NCBI RefSeq assembly: GCF_000316515.1
Contig: NC_019675.1
Location: 2,257,964-2,321,963 of the forward strand
Direction: 5' to 3'
Source of the DNA: Cyanobium gracile PCC 6307
Lineage (GTDB): Bacteria > Cyanobacteriota > Cyanobacteriia > PCC-6307 > Cyanobiaceae
Length of the DNA: 64,000 nt
Under the pieces are notes generated by a model. That model saw nothing but the letters and a program-made list of their open reading frames with translations, was not told the origin of the DNA and made no database searches. Positions 1 through 10,409 of this stretch are shown here, in pieces (the stretch's first letter is position 1; every line of letters starts with the position of its first letter). Position numbers and translations under genes: made by a program.

Positions 1-1
1 C

Positions 2-625
2 GACTGCAGCGGCGGCCGCCAGCGTCTGCTGGCCGTCACCGCCCTGGGCCGGCTCCCGGCGGGGGGCGGCGCGATCCGCCGCGGGGACGGCCGGCCGGGG
101 GATGTGCTGATCAGCACCGGCGCCCATGGGCTCAGCCGCCTGGGCCTGGCCCTGCTGCGGGGCGAGGCGCTGCCGGCCCTGCTGGCGGCCGGCCGGGAGC
201 GGGCGATCCGTGCCCACCGCAGGCCCGTGCCCCGGTTCGATGCGGTGGCGGCCCTGGGGGCCAGCCGCCCGGCGACCCTGGACTGGCGGGTGGCCGGCTG
301 CGACAGCAGTGATGGCCTGGCGATCGCGGCCTCCTGCCTGGCGGCGGCCAGCGGCTGCACGGCCCTGCTGTCCCGGGGCGCCCTGCCCCTGGCGGCGGAG
401 CTGGAGGGCCAGGACGCCGGCGAGGACTGGTGCCTCTGGGGAGGTGAAGATTTCGAACTGGTGCTGGCCTTGGAGCCGGCCTGGGCCGAGGGCCTGGTGG
501 AACGGCTGGCGGGCGCCTGCCGGATCGGCCAGCTGGTGGAACCCCAGCCCTGCGGAACCCTGGGTTGGGCGGAGGGGGGAGCCCCTATCGCCCCACCGGC
601 CGCCGCCTTCCACCATTTCGGCTGA
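2..625 (+). CDS. thiL: Thiamine-monophosphate kinase, 3' part
   Basis: The gene enters from the left edge; the frame is open from base 2. ThiL phosphorylates thiamine monophosphate to thiamine diphosphate with ATP. The visible part has the typical late-domain features of this AIR-synthase-fold enzyme: a [13 protein letters not shown] segment, the CDSSDGLA segment (substrate site), and [11 protein letters not shown] near the C terminus. Only about 207 residues are present; the N-terminal ATP-binding half lies outside. It converges on gap2 with a 41-bp gap. Identification is from motif pattern and from the thiL-gap2-murC-murB order known in marine picocyanobacteria. Confidence 0.88.
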   Translation, partial: DCSGGRQRLLAVTALGRLPAGGGAIRRGDGRPGDVLISTGAHGLSRLGLALLRGEALPALLAAGRERAIRAHRRPVPRFDAVAALGASRPATLDWRVAGCDSSDGLAIAASCLAAASGCTALLSRGALPLAAELEGQDAGEDWCLWGGEDFELVLALEPAWAEGLVERLAGACRIGQLVEPQPCGTLGWAEGGAPIAPPAAAFHHFG

Positions 626-666
626 CAGAATCAGCGGACGGATTCAGCCGAGGGCGGGCCGTCGGC

Positions 667-1689
667 TCACTTCCAGTTGCGGGCCACCACCTCGGCCAGG
701 TCGACGACGCGCTGGCTGTAGCCCCACTCGTTGTCGTACCAGGCGATGACCTTGACCATGTTGTCGCCCATCACCAGGGTGAGATCGGAATCGACGATCG
801 CCGACTCGTCGGTGCCGGCGTGGTCGGTGGAGACCAGAGGCAGGTCGCAGTACTTGATGATCCCCTTCATGCCGTTCTCCGAGGCGGACTTGAGGGTGGC
901 GTTCACCTCCTCCTTGGTGGTGCCGCGGCTCACTTCGAGCACCAGATCGACCACCGAGACGTTGGGGGTGGGCACCCGCAGGGCGATGCCGTTCAGCTTG
1001 CCCTTCATCGGCGGGTACACCAGAGCCACCGCCTTGGCGGCGCCGGTGGAAGTGGGAACGATGTTGACGGCGGCAGCCCGGGCGCGACGCAGGTCGCGGT
1101 GGCTGGCATCGAGGATGCGCTGGTCCCCGGTATAGCTGTGGGTGGTGGTCATCGTGCCCTTGACGATGCCGAAGGCCTGGTCGAGCACCTTCACCACCGG
1201 CGCCATGCAGTTGGAGGTGCAGCTGGCGTTGCTGATGATGGCGAAGTCCTCGTGGCGGTACTGATCGGCGTTGACGCCGACCACGAAGGTGCCGACGCCG
1301 TCACCCTTGCCGGGAGCCGTGATCAGGACCTTGCTGGCACCGGCTTCGATATGCTTGCCAGCCCCCTTCTCGTCAATGAAGACGCCGGTGGCCTCGATCA
1401 CCAGGTCGACGCCCCACTCCTTCCAGGGAAGGTTGAGAGGATTGCGGTCGGAGAAGCACTTGATCGGCTTGCCGTTGACCACGATGGTGTCGTCGGTATA
1501 GCTCACTTCCGCATTGCGGATGTGGCCGAGCATCGTGTCGTATTGGAGCAGGTGGGCGTTGGTCTTCGGATCGGAGGTGTCGTTCAGGCCCACCACTTCG
1601 ATGCCGGTGTTCTCACCGCGGCTCAGCCAGCAGCGCATGAAATTCCGACCGATTCGGCCAAATCCATTGATCGCAACGCGCAAGGTCAT
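667..1689 (-). CDS. gap2: Glyceraldehyde-3-phosphate dehydrogenase, photosynthetic type
   Basis: A 340-residue GAPDH. The Rossmann start NGFGRIGRN is at residues 8-16, the catalytic cysteine is in SNASCTSNC (C157), and the activating histidine is in [10 protein letters not shown] (H184). Near the C terminus WYDNEWGYS closes the catalytic domain. In cyanobacteria the Gap2 type reduces 1,3-bisphosphoglycerate in the Calvin cycle and can use NADPH. That it is Gap2 rather than glycolytic Gap1 is inferred from overall sequence and from its position beside murC and thiL. It is transcribed divergently from murC across about 180 bp, which should hold both promoters. Confidence 0.95.
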   Translation of the reverse strand: MTLRVAINGFGRIGRNFMRCWLSRGENTGIEVVGLNDTSDPKTNAHLLQYDTMLGHIRNAEVSYTDDTIVVNGKPIKCFSDRNPLNLPWKEWGVDLVIEATGVFIDEKGAGKHIEAGASKVLITAPGKGDGVGTFVVGVNADQYRHEDFAIISNASCTSNCMAPVVKVLDQAFGIVKGTMTTTHSYTGDQRILDASHRDLRRARAAAVNIVPTSTGAAKAVALVYPPMKGKLNGIALRVPTPNVSVVDLVLEVSRGTTKEEVNATLKSASENGMKGIIKYCDLPLVSTDHAGTDESAIVDSDLTLVMGDNMVKVIAWYDNEWGYSQRVVDLAEVVARNWK

Positions 1690-1869
1690 GGCAGAAAGCG
1701 GTGGAACCCGCTAGCAAGGGGGGATTTTGGCTGCCGATCATACAGAAATGGGGGGTCCTGCTCTTTCCCGCAGCCACAGGCCTCGGATCGGACGGTCGGC
1801 AAAGCGAAGTATCCCGCAGAGGGGGGAGGGCCGATCTGCCGTTATTTTCGGCGTGGCCTGGAGTCCCCC

Positions 1870-3321
1870 TTGATCCCGAAGCTCGATCGCCGTCAGCCGC
1901 TCCATTTCATCGGGGCCGGGGGGATCGGCATGTCCGCCCTGGCAGGGATCCTGGCGGAGAGGGGCTTCATGGTGAGCGGCTCCGACCCCCGTCCCAGTCC
2001 CGTGCTGGAGCGACTGGGATCCGCCGGGGTGCAGGTGTTCCAGGAGCAGACCGCCGCAACGATCACCGCGGTGCTCGCCGGCCTCGACGGGACGATGGCG
2101 GATCCCCTGGTGGTGATCAGCTCGGCGGTGCCCGCCGCCAACGAGGAGCTGGCCGAGGCCCGGCGGCGCGGGCTGTCGATCGTGCACCGCTCCGACGTGC
2201 TGGCGGCCCTGATCAATGCCCAGCCGTCAATCGCGGTGGCCGGCAGCCACGGCAAGACCACCACCAGCACCCTGATCGCCACGCTCCTGGAGGCCGTCGG
2301 CGAGGACCCCACCGCCGTGATCGGGGGGATCGTGCCCGCCTTCGGCAGCAACGGCCGCCATGGCAAGGGCCGGCTGCTGGTGGCCGAGGCCGACGAATCG
2401 GACGGTTCCCTGGTGAAGTTCACGCCCAGCCTGGGGGTGCTCACCAACGTGGAGCTCGACCACACCGACCACTACCCGAACCTGGCCGCCCTGGTGGCCA
2501 CCCTGCAGCACTTCGCCAGCGGCTGCACCACGCTGCTGGCCAACCGCGACTGTCCGGTGCTGCGGGAGCACTTCCAGGCCGCCAGTTGGTGGTCGACCTG
2601 CAGCAGCGAAGACGTCGACTTCGCTGCCATCCCCCTGGAGGAGCGGGGTGACGGCACCCTGGCCACCTGGTACGAGCACGGGAAGGCGCTCGGCACCCTG
2701 GAGGTGCCCCTGCCCGGCCGCCACAACCTGAGCAACACCGTGGCCGCCATGGCGGCCTGCCGGCTGGAGGGGGTGCCTTTCGAGGACCTGCGCCGGGCGG
2801 TGGCTGGGCTGCGCCCCCCCGGACGGCGCTTCGACTGCCGCGGCCTCTGGCAGAACCGGGCGATCGTCGACGACTACGCCCACCACCCCAGCGAGGTGGC
2901 CGCCACCATCGCCATGGCCCGGCTGATGGTGGAGAGCGGCCGCAGTCCGCTGCCGCTGGTGCCCCGGCGGCTGGTGGCCGTGTTCCAGCCCCACCGCTAC
3001 ACCCGCACCGCCCAGTTCCTGGACGATTTCGCCGCCGCCCTGACCGAGGCCGACGTGGTGCTGCTGGCGCCCCTGTATGCGGCGGGCGAGGCCCCGATGG
3101 AGGGGATCTCCAGCCAGGCCCTGGCGGAGTCGGTGCTGTCCCTCGCCCCCGACCTGACGGTAGCGGTGGCGGCCAGCATGGAGGCGCTGGCGGAGCTGGT
3201 GGCGGGCGGCACCGGCCCGGGCGACCTGGTGCTGGCGATGGGGGCCGGCGACGTCAACAGCCTCTGGGACCGCCTGGGGGCCCTCGACGAACGGGGTCGC
3301 CCCACCGCGCTGGTGGCCTGA
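1870..3321 (+). CDS. murC: UDP-N-acetylmuramate--L-alanine ligase
   Basis: MurC adds L-alanine to UDP-MurNAc in peptidoglycan synthesis. The frame stays open far upstream, but homology starts at [20 protein letters not shown], so I place the start at TTG 1870 (483 aa, the usual length); no ATG lies near this point. The UDP-binding glycine loop GAGGIGM is at residues 15-21, the ATP P-loop GSHGKTTT at about 125-132, and a DDYAHHP motif, typical of the ligase C-terminal domain, is present. murB follows after 4 bp, so the two are surely cotranscribed. The start codon is the least certain part. Confidence 0.93.
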   Translation: MIPKLDRRQPLHFIGAGGIGMSALAGILAERGFMVSGSDPRPSPVLERLGSAGVQVFQEQTAATITAVLAGLDGTMADPLVVISSAVPAANEELAEARRRGLSIVHRSDVLAALINAQPSIAVAGSHGKTTTSTLIATLLEAVGEDPTAVIGGIVPAFGSNGRHGKGRLLVAEADESDGSLVKFTPSLGVLTNVELDHTDHYPNLAALVATLQHFASGCTTLLANRDCPVLREHFQAASWWSTCSSEDVDFAAIPLEERGDGTLATWYEHGKALGTLEVPLPGRHNLSNTVAAMAACRLEGVPFEDLRRAVAGLRPPGRRFDCRGLWQNRAIVDDYAHHPSEVAATIAMARLMVESGRSPLPLVPRRLVAVFQPHRYTRTAQFLDDFAAALTEADVVLLAPLYAAGEAPMEGISSQALAESVLSLAPDLTVAVAASMEALAELVAGGTGPGDLVLAMGAGDVNSLWDRLGALDERGRPTALVA

Positions 3322-3325
3322 GGGG

Positions 3326-4219
3326 ATGGCGACGGCCCCGCTCAGCCAGCCCCGGGCAGGGGTCGCCCTGCGGGACTACACCACCTGGAAGGTCGGCGGG
3401 CCGGCCGCCTGGTTCGCCGAACCCGCCGACCAGGGGGAGCTGATCGCCCATGCCGCCTGGGCGGCGGCCTCGGGTCTTCCCTTCCGCTGCATCGGCGCGG
3501 GCTCCAACCTGCTGATCGCCGACGGAGGCCTCGACGGCCTCACCCTCTGCAACCGGCGGCTGCAGGGCAGCCGCCTGGACCCGGGCGAAGGCTGGGTGGA
3601 GGCTGAGGCGGGCGAACCGATCCCCACCCTGGCCCGCAAGGCGGCCCGCAGCGGCCTGCGGGGCCTGGAGTGGGCCGTCGGCATCCCCGGCACGGTGGGT
3701 GGCGCGGTGGTGATGAACGCCGGCGCCCAGGGGGGCTGCACCGCCGAGTGGCTGGTGTCGGTGCGGGTGCTGGATCCCCGCCGTCCCGACGCCCCCTTCG
3801 AACTGGCCGCCGGTGACCTGGCCTTCGCCTACCGCCACAGCCGCCTGCAGGAGGAGCCCCTGCTGGTGCTTTCGGCCCGCTTCCGGCTGGAGCCTGGGCA
3901 CGACCCCGCGGTGCTGACCGCCCGCACCAGCGCCAACCTGCAGAGCCGCACCAGCTCCCAGCCCTACCAGCAACCCAGCTGCGGGAGCGTGTTCCGCAAT
4001 CCCGAACCGCTCAAGGCCGGCCAGCTGATCGAATCCCTCGGCCTCAAGGGGCTCGCCATCGGCGATGCCCAGGTGTCGCCGATCCACGCCAATTTCATTG
4101 TCAACACCGGCGCCGCCACCGCCGCCGACATCGACGCCCTGATCCGGCTGGTGCAGCAGCGGGTGCTGGAGGACCGCGGGGTGCGCCTGCACCCGGAGGT
4201 CCAGCGGCTGGGGTTCTAG
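3326..4219 (+). CDS. murB: UDP-N-acetylenolpyruvoylglucosamine reductase
   Basis: A 297-residue FAD enzyme that reduces UDP-GlcNAc-enolpyruvate to UDP-MurNAc with NADPH, the step just before MurC. Visible motifs are TTWKVGGPA at the start of the FAD domain, [10 protein letters not shown] (57-66), [15 protein letters not shown] (about 120-134), and SCGSVFRNP with the serine that donates a proton to the substrate. Near the end is LHPEV with the conserved glutamate. It follows murC by 4 bp and precedes a ybaB-like gene by 27 bp, forming a plus-strand operon. Confidence 0.96.
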   Translation: MATAPLSQPRAGVALRDYTTWKVGGPAAWFAEPADQGELIAHAAWAAASGLPFRCIGAGSNLLIADGGLDGLTLCNRRLQGSRLDPGEGWVEAEAGEPIPTLARKAARSGLRGLEWAVGIPGTVGGAVVMNAGAQGGCTAEWLVSVRVLDPRRPDAPFELAAGDLAFAYRHSRLQEEPLLVLSARFRLEPGHDPAVLTARTSANLQSRTSSQPYQQPSCGSVFRNPEPLKAGQLIESLGLKGLAIGDAQVSPIHANFIVNTGAATAADIDALIRLVQQRVLEDRGVRLHPEVQRLGF

Positions 4220-4246
4220 CCTGCCCCCAGACGACAACCCCCTGGC

Positions 4247-4588
4247 ATGGCCGGCTTCGGACTTCCCAATTTCGGACAGCTGACCGAGGCCTTCCGCAAG
4301 GCCCAGCAGATTCAGCAGGACGCCCAGAAACTCCAGGAGGAACTCGATGCGATGGAGCTGCAGGGCAGCGACCCCGAGGGCCGCGCCAGCGTCTGGCTCT
4401 CCGGCAACCAGCAGCCCCTGCGGGTCGAGCTGAGCCCCGAGCTGCTCGCCGAACCCGTGGAGACGGTCGAGGCGGCCGTGCTGGCGGCCCTCTGCAAGGC
4501 CTACGAGGTCTCCACCGGCACCATGCGCGACCGCATGGAAACCCTCACCGGTGGCCTGGATCTGAATCTTCCCGGTCTGGGGAACTGA
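4247..4588 (+). CDS. YbaB/EbfC family nucleoid-associated protein
   Basis: A 113-residue protein with the family pattern: an N-terminal amphipathic helix rich in Q, K and E ([18 protein letters not shown]), a central beta region, and a C-terminal helix with a glycine/proline-rich tail. YbaB/EbfC proteins form dimers that bind DNA and associate with the nucleoid. It is last in the murC-murB operon. Its last 44 bp overlap the 3' end of rsgA on the opposite strand, so the two genes converge with shared sequence. Confidence 0.9.
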   Translation: MAGFGLPNFGQLTEAFRKAQQIQQDAQKLQEELDAMELQGSDPEGRASVWLSGNQQPLRVELSPELLAEPVETVEAAVLAALCKAYEVSTGTMRDRMETLTGGLDLNLPGLGN

Positions 4589-5633
4589 GGTCCCCCTCCA
4601 GGGCCGGCAGGTCCTGCTCCAGCCCCTGACGCAGGGTGCTGCGGGAGGAGCGGCGCAGCTGGGGATCGAGCAGGGGTTCGAGGCGGTCGCCCCGCTGACG
4701 CAGGCCCCGCTCCCCCTGGCGCCCCTGGCCGCTGCGGGAACGGGCCGCGACGGCCTCCACCTCCTCGAGGCAGCGGCCGTAGATCGCCTGGCGGTCCCAG
4801 CCGTCCCCCATGGCACAGCCCGGGTCGCCCAGGTGGCGGCAGTTGGCGAAACGGCAGGGGGTGGCCTGGAGGCGGGCCAGCAGCTCCGGGAAGGCCGCCG
4901 CCAGGCTCTGGGGGTCGGCGGGGAGGGCGGGGGTGTTGAAGCCGGGGGAATCGGCCACCAGGGCCTCCGGCGCCACGGAGAACAGCTCGACATGCCGGGT
5001 CGTGTGGCGTCCCCGTCGCAGCCGCCCGGAGACCGTGGCGACGCGCAGCTCCAGGGCCGGAGCCAGGGCATTGAGCAGGCTGCTCTTGCCCACGCCGGAG
5101 GGGCCGCAGAGCACGGCGATGCCCGGCGCGGCCAGCTGACGGCGCAGGATCTCCAGACCCTCGCCGCTGCGGGTGGAGATCGCCACCGTGCCGTAGCCCC
5201 AGCCCTCCAGCCGGCGACACCAGGCCCCCACCTCGGCCGGCGGCAGCAGGTCGGCCTTGCTGAGCACCACCTGCACCGGCTGGCCGGTGGCCTCGGCGGT
5301 GATCAGGAACCGCGTCAGCTGCAGGGGGTCGAGGCCGGGTTCGGCCACGGCCACCACCACCACCACCCGGTTCACGTTGGCGACCGCCGGCCGCTCCAGC
5401 AGGCTGCGGCGGGGTTCGAGGCCCACCACCGCCCCCCGTCGGGCCCGCCAGTCGACGGCTGCCACCGTCACCCGATCACCCACGCACACCTGCAGGCCGC
5501 TCTTGTCGAGGCGCGTGCGGCGGGTGCACAGGAGGTGGCCGTCGACCCCGAGCTCCGAGGGGCCATCGAGGCTCACCAGGCAGTAGTTGGCCTGCAGGGC
5601 CACCACCCGACCCGGCAGCGGCTCAGACTCCAT
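4545..5633 (-). CDS. rsgA: Ribosome small-subunit GTPase A
   Basis: A 362-residue, circularly permuted GTPase that helps late maturation of the 30S subunit. After an N-terminal OB fold the motifs come in permuted order: G4 SKAD (125-128), G1 GPSGVGKSS (177-185), G3 DSPG (228-231). The C-terminal zinc knuckle is visible as C260, C265, H267 and C273. The upstream tusA-like gene overlaps its start by 11 bp, so translation is probably coupled. The C-terminal end runs antisense across the ybaB stop region. Length fits the family. Confidence 0.95.
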   Translation of the reverse strand: MESEPLPGRVVALQANYCLVSLDGPSELGVDGHLLCTRRTRLDKSGLQVCVGDRVTVAAVDWRARRGAVVGLEPRRSLLERPAVANVNRVVVVVAVAEPGLDPLQLTRFLITAEATGQPVQVVLSKADLLPPAEVGAWCRRLEGWGYGTVAISTRSGEGLEILRRQLAAPGIAVLCGPSGVGKSSLLNALAPALELRVATVSGRLRRGRHTTRHVELFSVAPEALVADSPGFNTPALPADPQSLAAAFPELLARLQATPCRFANCRHLGDPGCAMGDGWDRQAIYGRCLEEVEAVAARSRSGQGRQGERGLRQRGDRLEPLLDPQLRRSSRSTLRQGLEQDLPALEGDLSSPDREDSDPGHR

Positions 5634-5868
5634 CCCGTCGGACCAGCAGCCGCACCCCCTCCCCGGGGGCGAACGGCGACGGCTCGACCCGCTGCACGTC
5701 GTGCCCCTCGTTGCGCAGCCCTTCGGTCACCATCTGCTCCGGTTCCCCCCCGTCCAGGTCAATCCGCAGCCAGGCCCCCGGCGGCAGGGGCTCGAGGGCC
5801 AAACGGGCCCGGATGAAGTTGACCGGGCAAGCCGTTCCCCGCAGATCGAGGGCCACCGGCTCGTTCAA
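5623..5868 (-). CDS. TusA-like sulfurtransferase-fold protein
   Basis: An 81-residue protein with the SirA/TusA/YedF fold. The signature [16 protein letters not shown] carries the single CP cysteine that would bear a persulfide. Compared with canonical TusA (CPEPVMMVRK-like) the motif is CPVNFIR, the version common in cyanobacterial homologues, so the exact sulfur acceptor is unknown. It overlaps dnaJ by 4 bp upstream and rsgA by 11 bp downstream within a grpE-dnaJ-tusA-rsgA operon. Confidence 0.85.
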   Translation of the reverse strand: MNEPVALDLRGTACPVNFIRARLALEPLPPGAWLRIDLDGGEPEQMVTEGLRNEGHDVQRVEPSPFAPGEGVRLLVRRDGV

Positions 5869-6989
5869 CCGAACAGACCCCCGAACAGGCCGCTCTTGTG
5901 GTGGTGGCGCTGGCCCTTGCTGGTGTGGTGTCCGGCCAGCTGCTCCAGCAGCTGCCGCTCCTCGCCGTTGAGCTTGGTGGGCAGCTGCACCTTGATGGTG
6001 AACTGGTGGTTGCCGCGGGCCACCGGATTCCCGAGCCGCGGCACCCCCTTGCCCTGGAGGGTGATGACCGCCCCGGGCTGGGTGCCGGCGGGAATCTCCA
6101 GCGGCTCGTGGCCGTCGACGGTCTCGACCTCGATCGTGTCGCCCAGGATCGCCTGGAGGTAGTTGAGCGACACCTCGGAATGGACCGTGACGCCATCACG
6201 ACGCAGATGGGGGTGGGACTGGACGGTGAGGAAGACGTAGAGATCCCCCGCCGGCCCGCCCCGCTGGCCGGCGTTGCCCTCCTGGCCCACCCGCAGGCGG
6301 GTGCCGGTGTCGACGCCGGCGGGGATGTTGATGCGCAGCTTCTTGCGCACCTGCTGCAGGCCCTGGCCGCCGCAGGCATTGCAGGGATCGGCGATCACCT
6401 GGCCGGTGCCATCGCAGGTGGGGCAGGGCGCCACCTGGGTGAAGCTGCCGAAGGGGGTGCGGGTGGCGCGTCGCACCTGACCGGCGCCGCCGCAGGTGCC
6501 ACAGGTGGTGGGGCCGCTGCCCGCCTTGGCGCCGGAACCGTTGCAGGTGGTGCAGGTCTCGAGGTGGCGGATCTGGACATCCTTCTCGCTGCCGAAGACG
6601 GCCTCGCTGAAGCTGATGGTGAGATCCAGGCGCAGGTCGTCGCCCTGGCGGGGGCCGCGGCGTCGTGCCCCGGCCGCCGCGCCGCCGCCGGCCCCGCCGA
6701 AACCGCTGAAGAAGGTCTCAAAGAGGTCGGCGAAGCCCCCCATGTCGCCCATGTCGGGCATGCCGCCGGCGCCCCCCAGGCCGGCCTCGCCGAACTGGTC
6801 GTAGCGGGACCGGGCCTGGGGATCGCTGAGGACCTCATAGGCCCGGCCGATCTCCTTGAAGCGGTCCTCCGCGGCCGGATCCTTGTTGACGTCCGGGTGG
6901 TACTGGCGGGCCAGGCGCCGGTAGGCCTTCTTGAGGCTGTCGGCATCCACGTCCCGGCTGACACCGAGCAGCTCGTAGTAATCGGCCAT
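5865..6989 (-). CDS. dnaJ: Chaperone DnaJ
   Basis: A full-length 374-residue type I DnaJ. The J domain has HPD at residues 31-33, which stimulates DnaK ATPase. A Gly-rich stretch (about 70-112) follows, then four zinc-finger repeats ([32 protein letters not shown]) and the C-terminal substrate-binding domains. Its ATG overlaps the grpE stop by one base (TGATG), so it is translationally coupled to its exchange-factor partner. Confidence 0.97.
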   Translation of the reverse strand: MADYYELLGVSRDVDADSLKKAYRRLARQYHPDVNKDPAAEDRFKEIGRAYEVLSDPQARSRYDQFGEAGLGGAGGMPDMGDMGGFADLFETFFSGFGGAGGGAAAGARRRGPRQGDDLRLDLTISFSEAVFGSEKDVQIRHLETCTTCNGSGAKAGSGPTTCGTCGGAGQVRRATRTPFGSFTQVAPCPTCDGTGQVIADPCNACGGQGLQQVRKKLRINIPAGVDTGTRLRVGQEGNAGQRGGPAGDLYVFLTVQSHPHLRRDGVTVHSEVSLNYLQAILGDTIEVETVDGHEPLEIPAGTQPGAVITLQGKGVPRLGNPVARGNHQFTIKVQLPTKLNGEERQLLEQLAGHHTSKGQRHHHKSGLFGGLFG

Positions 6990-7723
6990 CAGTCGGATGT
7001 CCCTTCGCTGGGTGGCGCCGATGCGTCGGAACGGAACCCACCGGCCGGGCCGGGACCCATGGACACCTTGACCAGGGCATGCCGCAGCACGCGGCCGTCG
7101 AGGTGGTAGCCCCGCTGCAGCTCCTCGATCACCACGTCCTCCGGATGCTCCTCACTGGGTTCGCGCAGCACGGCCTCGTGAAGGGAGGGATCGAAGGGTT
7201 CCCCCTCCACCCGCATCGGCGACACCCCCAGCTGTTTGAACACGTCGACCAGCTGTTTATAGAGGTTCTGGTAACTGCGATGCAGGCTCTGGGCCTCCTC
7301 GCTCTGGGGGTTGAGCTGCTGCCGGGCCCGGTCGAAGTTGTCGACCACCGGCAGGATCTCGGTGAGGGTGGTGCAGGTGATGTGCAGGCGCTGGTCCTCC
7401 TTGTCGCGGGACTGGCGCTTGCGGAAGTTGTCGAAATCGGCGGCGATGCGCATGTACTGGCCCTTCAGCGACTCGTTCTCGCTGCGCACCGAAGCCAGCT
7501 CGGCCTCCAGCTGGCTGACGCGATCAGCGGAGCTGTCCGCCGCATCCGGCACGGCACCGGCGGCCTCCGGGGCTCCGGGGCCCTCGGCGGGGGGCGTGGA
7601 GTCAGGGCCGCCGTCGGGATTCACCGGCAGGGTCTCGAGGAGTTCCTCCACCCGGGCTGCGTCGACCGCGCCCTCCCGGGGATCGATCCGTTCCTCATGG
7701 GGGGGAGTGATGTCGCCGGTCAT
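6989..7723 (-). CDS. grpE: Nucleotide exchange factor GrpE
   Basis: A 244-residue GrpE that releases ADP from DnaK. The first about 75 residues are low-complexity and acidic/Pro-Gly rich. A long coiled coil follows ([19 protein letters not shown]) running into the family segment [16 protein letters not shown], and the beta-domain is at the end ([16 protein letters not shown]). It is first of a grpE-dnaJ-tusA-rsgA minus-strand operon and diverges from pilB over 135 bp, which should hold the operon promoter. Confidence 0.95.
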   Translation of the reverse strand: MTGDITPPHEERIDPREGAVDAARVEELLETLPVNPDGGPDSTPPAEGPGAPEAAGAVPDAADSSADRVSQLEAELASVRSENESLKGQYMRIAADFDNFRKRQSRDKEDQRLHITCTTLTEILPVVDNFDRARQQLNPQSEEAQSLHRSYQNLYKQLVDVFKQLGVSPMRVEGEPFDPSLHEAVLREPSEEHPEDVVIEELQRGYHLDGRVLRHALVKVSMGPGPAGGFRSDASAPPSEGTSD

Positions 7724-7858
7724 GCGTTCTGGCAGGGATGTCAGATGCCGTTATGTTGAATGCCCAGGAGCCCTCTCCACAAGCGGTGGAAGCCCGCACC
7801 TCGGCCACGCTCCACCCACGGCTCCTCAGCTCGGCTTCGCTTCCGATCCTTCCCGTCG

Positions 7859-9316
7859 ATGCCATCAGAAGGTCTCACCCAGCGCCCGCAGGTCACCGGT
7901 GCAGAGCACACCTCGCTCTTCCGCGACCTTGACCTGGGTCAGGCCGCCACTCCCCAGGGGCCAAGCACACCGGAAACCGAGGACCTGGAAGCCACCAGCT
8001 CGGGCGAGGGCATCTCGCCGGTGATGAGCCTGGTGGATCGGATCCTGATCGAGTCGCTCACCAGCGGCGCCAGCGACATCCACGTGGAACCCCAGGAAGA
8101 CGGCCTGCTGGTCCGCTTCCGCCAGGACGGCGTGCTGCGCCGCATCGACAAGCTGCCCCGCACGTTGATTCCCGCGGTCACCTCCCGCTTCAAGATCATG
8201 GCCGACCTGGACATCGCCGAACGGCGGATGCCCCAGGACGGCCGGATCCGCCGCAACTTCCGCGGCCGCACCACGGACTTCCGGGTCAGCACCCTGCCCG
8301 GCCGCTACGGCGAGAAGGTGGTGCTGCGGCTGCTCGACAGCGGCGCCACCCAGTTGGGCCTGGACACCCTGATCACCGACGAGGAAGCCCGCTCCGCCTT
8401 GCGGGACATCGGCTCCAAGCCCTTCGGCATGATCCTGGTCACCGGGCCGACGGGTTCCGGCAAGTCGACCACCCTCTACGCCCTGCTCTCGGAGCGCAAC
8501 GACCCCTCGATCAACATCTCCACGGTCGAGGATCCGATCGAATACACCCTCCAGGGCATCACCCAGACCCAGGTGAACCGGGAGAAGGGCTACGACTTCA
8601 GCTCCGCCCTGCGCGCCTTCATGCGGCAGGACCCGGACGTGCTGCTGGTGGGGGAGACCCGCGACCTGGAGACCGCCCGCACCGCCATCGAGGCGGCCCT
8701 GACGGGCCACCTGGTGCTCACGACCCTGCACTGCAACGACGCCGCCAGCGCCTTTGCCCGGCTCGACGAGATGGGGATGGAGCCCTTCCTGGTGAGCGCC
8801 TCACTGCTGGGGATCGTCTCCCAGCGCCTCCTGCGACGCCTGTGCAGCGAGTGCCGGATCCCCTACCACCCGAACCACAGCGAACTGGCCCGTTTCGGCC
8901 TGGTGGCCTCCGACGAGACCGACATCTCCTTCTACCGCGCCAACACGGTGCAGCCGGGCTCGGAGGGCTGCTGCAGCGCCTGCCAGGGGCGGGGGTACAA
9001 GGGCCGGGTGGGGGTCTACGAGATCCTGCGCATGAACGAGACCCTCTCCGCCGCCGTGGCCAAGCGGGCGACGACCGAGGAGCTGCGGCGCCTGGCCCTG
9101 GAGAGCGGCATGAAAACGCTCCTCGGCTACGGCCTCGATCTGGTGCGGGAGGGCCTGACCACCCTGGAGCAGGTGGAGCGCATGCTGCTCACCGACACGG
9201 GCCTGGAATCGGAGCGCCGCGCCCGGGCCCTGAGCACCCTCACCTGCCGCAGCTGCGGGGCCGGCCTGGAGGACGAATGGTTGGAATGTCCCTACTGTCT
9301 GTGCGTTCGGAGCTGA
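7859..9316 (+). CDS. pilB: Type IV pilus assembly ATPase, PilB/GspE family
   Basis: Hexameric motor ATPase that powers pilus extension. I place the start at ATG 7859 (485 aa); the same frame also opens at 7760. Motifs: SGASDIHVEPQ (N2 domain), Walker A GPTGSGKSTTLY, Asp box EDPIEYTL, Walker B DPDVLLVGETRD, His box TGHLVLTTLHCND, and an internal zinc site (CSEC and CSACQGRGYKGR). The protein begins close to the N2 domain and lacks most of the MshEN/N1 region of about 670-residue cyanobacterial PilB. It has an extra C-terminal CRSC...CPYC zinc ribbon (last 30 residues). It is followed by pilT and pilC. Confidence 0.9.
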   Translation: MPSEGLTQRPQVTGAEHTSLFRDLDLGQAATPQGPSTPETEDLEATSSGEGISPVMSLVDRILIESLTSGASDIHVEPQEDGLLVRFRQDGVLRRIDKLPRTLIPAVTSRFKIMADLDIAERRMPQDGRIRRNFRGRTTDFRVSTLPGRYGEKVVLRLLDSGATQLGLDTLITDEEARSALRDIGSKPFGMILVTGPTGSGKSTTLYALLSERNDPSINISTVEDPIEYTLQGITQTQVNREKGYDFSSALRAFMRQDPDVLLVGETRDLETARTAIEAALTGHLVLTTLHCNDAASAFARLDEMGMEPFLVSASLLGIVSQRLLRRLCSECRIPYHPNHSELARFGLVASDETDISFYRANTVQPGSEGCCSACQGRGYKGRVGVYEILRMNETLSAAVAKRATTEELRRLALESGMKTLLGYGLDLVREGLTTLEQVERMLLTDTGLESERRARALSTLTCRSCGAGLEDEWLECPYCLCVRS

Positions 9317-9321
9317 GCAGG

Positions 9322-10401
9322 ATGGATCTCCTCATCGAAGACCTGATGCAGGAACTGGTGAAGGCCGGAGGCAGCGACCTGCACCTCTCCGCAGGCAATC
9401 CGCCCTACGGCCGATTCAGCGGCCAGTTGCGGCCCATTGTCCAGGACACCCAGCTCACCGAGGAGAGCTGCAATCGTCTGATCTTCTCCCTGCTCAACAA
9501 CGCCTAGCGCAAGAACCTGGAGCAGAACTGGGAACTGGACTGCTCCTACGGCCTCAAGGGCGTGGCCCGGTTCCGGATCAACGTGTACCGCCAGCGGGGC
9601 ACCTACGCGGCCTGTCTGCGGGCACTGGGCAACACGATTCCCAGCCTGGAGAAACTCGGGCTGCCGCCGATCGTCGAGGAGATCAGCAACAAACCCAAGG
9701 GCCTCGTCCTTGTGACCGGTCCCACCGGTTCCGGCAAGACCACCACCCTGGCCGCGCTGATCGAGCACATCAACGCCACCCGTTCGGAACACATCCTCAC
9801 GATCGAGGATCCGATCGAATTCACCTACAAGAACGTCAGGTCCATCATTCACCAGCGGGAGCTCAACGAGGACACCCGCAGCTTCTCGAATGCCCTGCGC
9901 GCAGCCCTGCGGGAGGATCCCGATGTGATCCTGGTGGGGGAGCTGCGCGACCTGGAAACGATCCAGCTGGCCATCACCGCTGCCGAAACCGGCCACCTCG
10001 TCTTCGGCACCCTGCACACCAGTTCCGCCTCCCAGACCGTGGACCGGATGGTGGACGTGTTCCCCGCCGGCCAGCAGACCCAGATCCGGGTGCAGCTCAG
10101 CGGCAGCCTGCTGGCGGTCTTCTCCCAGACCCTCTGCAAGAGCGCCGAACCCACCGGCAACGGCGCCTTCGGCCGGGTGATGGCCCAGGAAATCATGATC
10201 AACACCCCCGCCATCGCCAACCTGATCCGGGAAGGCAAGAGCTCCCAGCTCTATTCCCAGATCCAGACCGGCGCCAACCAGGGAATGCAGACCCTGGAGC
10301 GGGCGCTCGCCAACCTGGTGGAGGAGGGCAGGGTCACCCGCGAGGAGGCACTGCTCAAGACCACCAAGCCCGAGGAGCTGGTTCGACTGCTCGATCGCTG
10401 A
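9322..10401 (+). pseudogene. pilT: Pilus retraction ATPase pilT, interrupted by an in-frame TAG
   Basis: The frame from ATG 9322 encodes a normal PilT N-domain (SGGSDLHLSAG-like region) but hits TAG at 9505-9507, then continues in the same frame through RKNLEQNWELD and the full ATPase core to 10401. The TAG sits where a sense codon is expected (LLNNA*RKNLEQNW); CAG (Gln) to TAG is the simplest change. Downstream motifs are intact: Walker A GPTGSGKTTTL, Asp box EDPIEF, Walker B DPDVILVGELRD, His box TGHLVFGTLHT. Without the stop the product is 359 aa. GTG 9562 could start a 279-residue fragment lacking the N-domain. It is flanked by intact pilB (5 bp) and pilC (8 bp), so the operon is otherwise healthy. 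Confidence 0.85.
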
Positions 10402-10409
10402 GGGACGCC

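Noticed and set aside
646-667. AGCCGA/TCGGCT hairpin between thiL and gap2 as a terminator
   Set aside because: The stem is only 6 bp, reaches into the gap2 stop codon, and lacks a T run.
9505-9507. The pilT amber codon read as pyrrolysine or a recoded residue
   Set aside because: No cyanobacterial pyrrolysine system is known, and one isolated TAG at a normally Gln-like position is better explained by mutation, readthrough or error.
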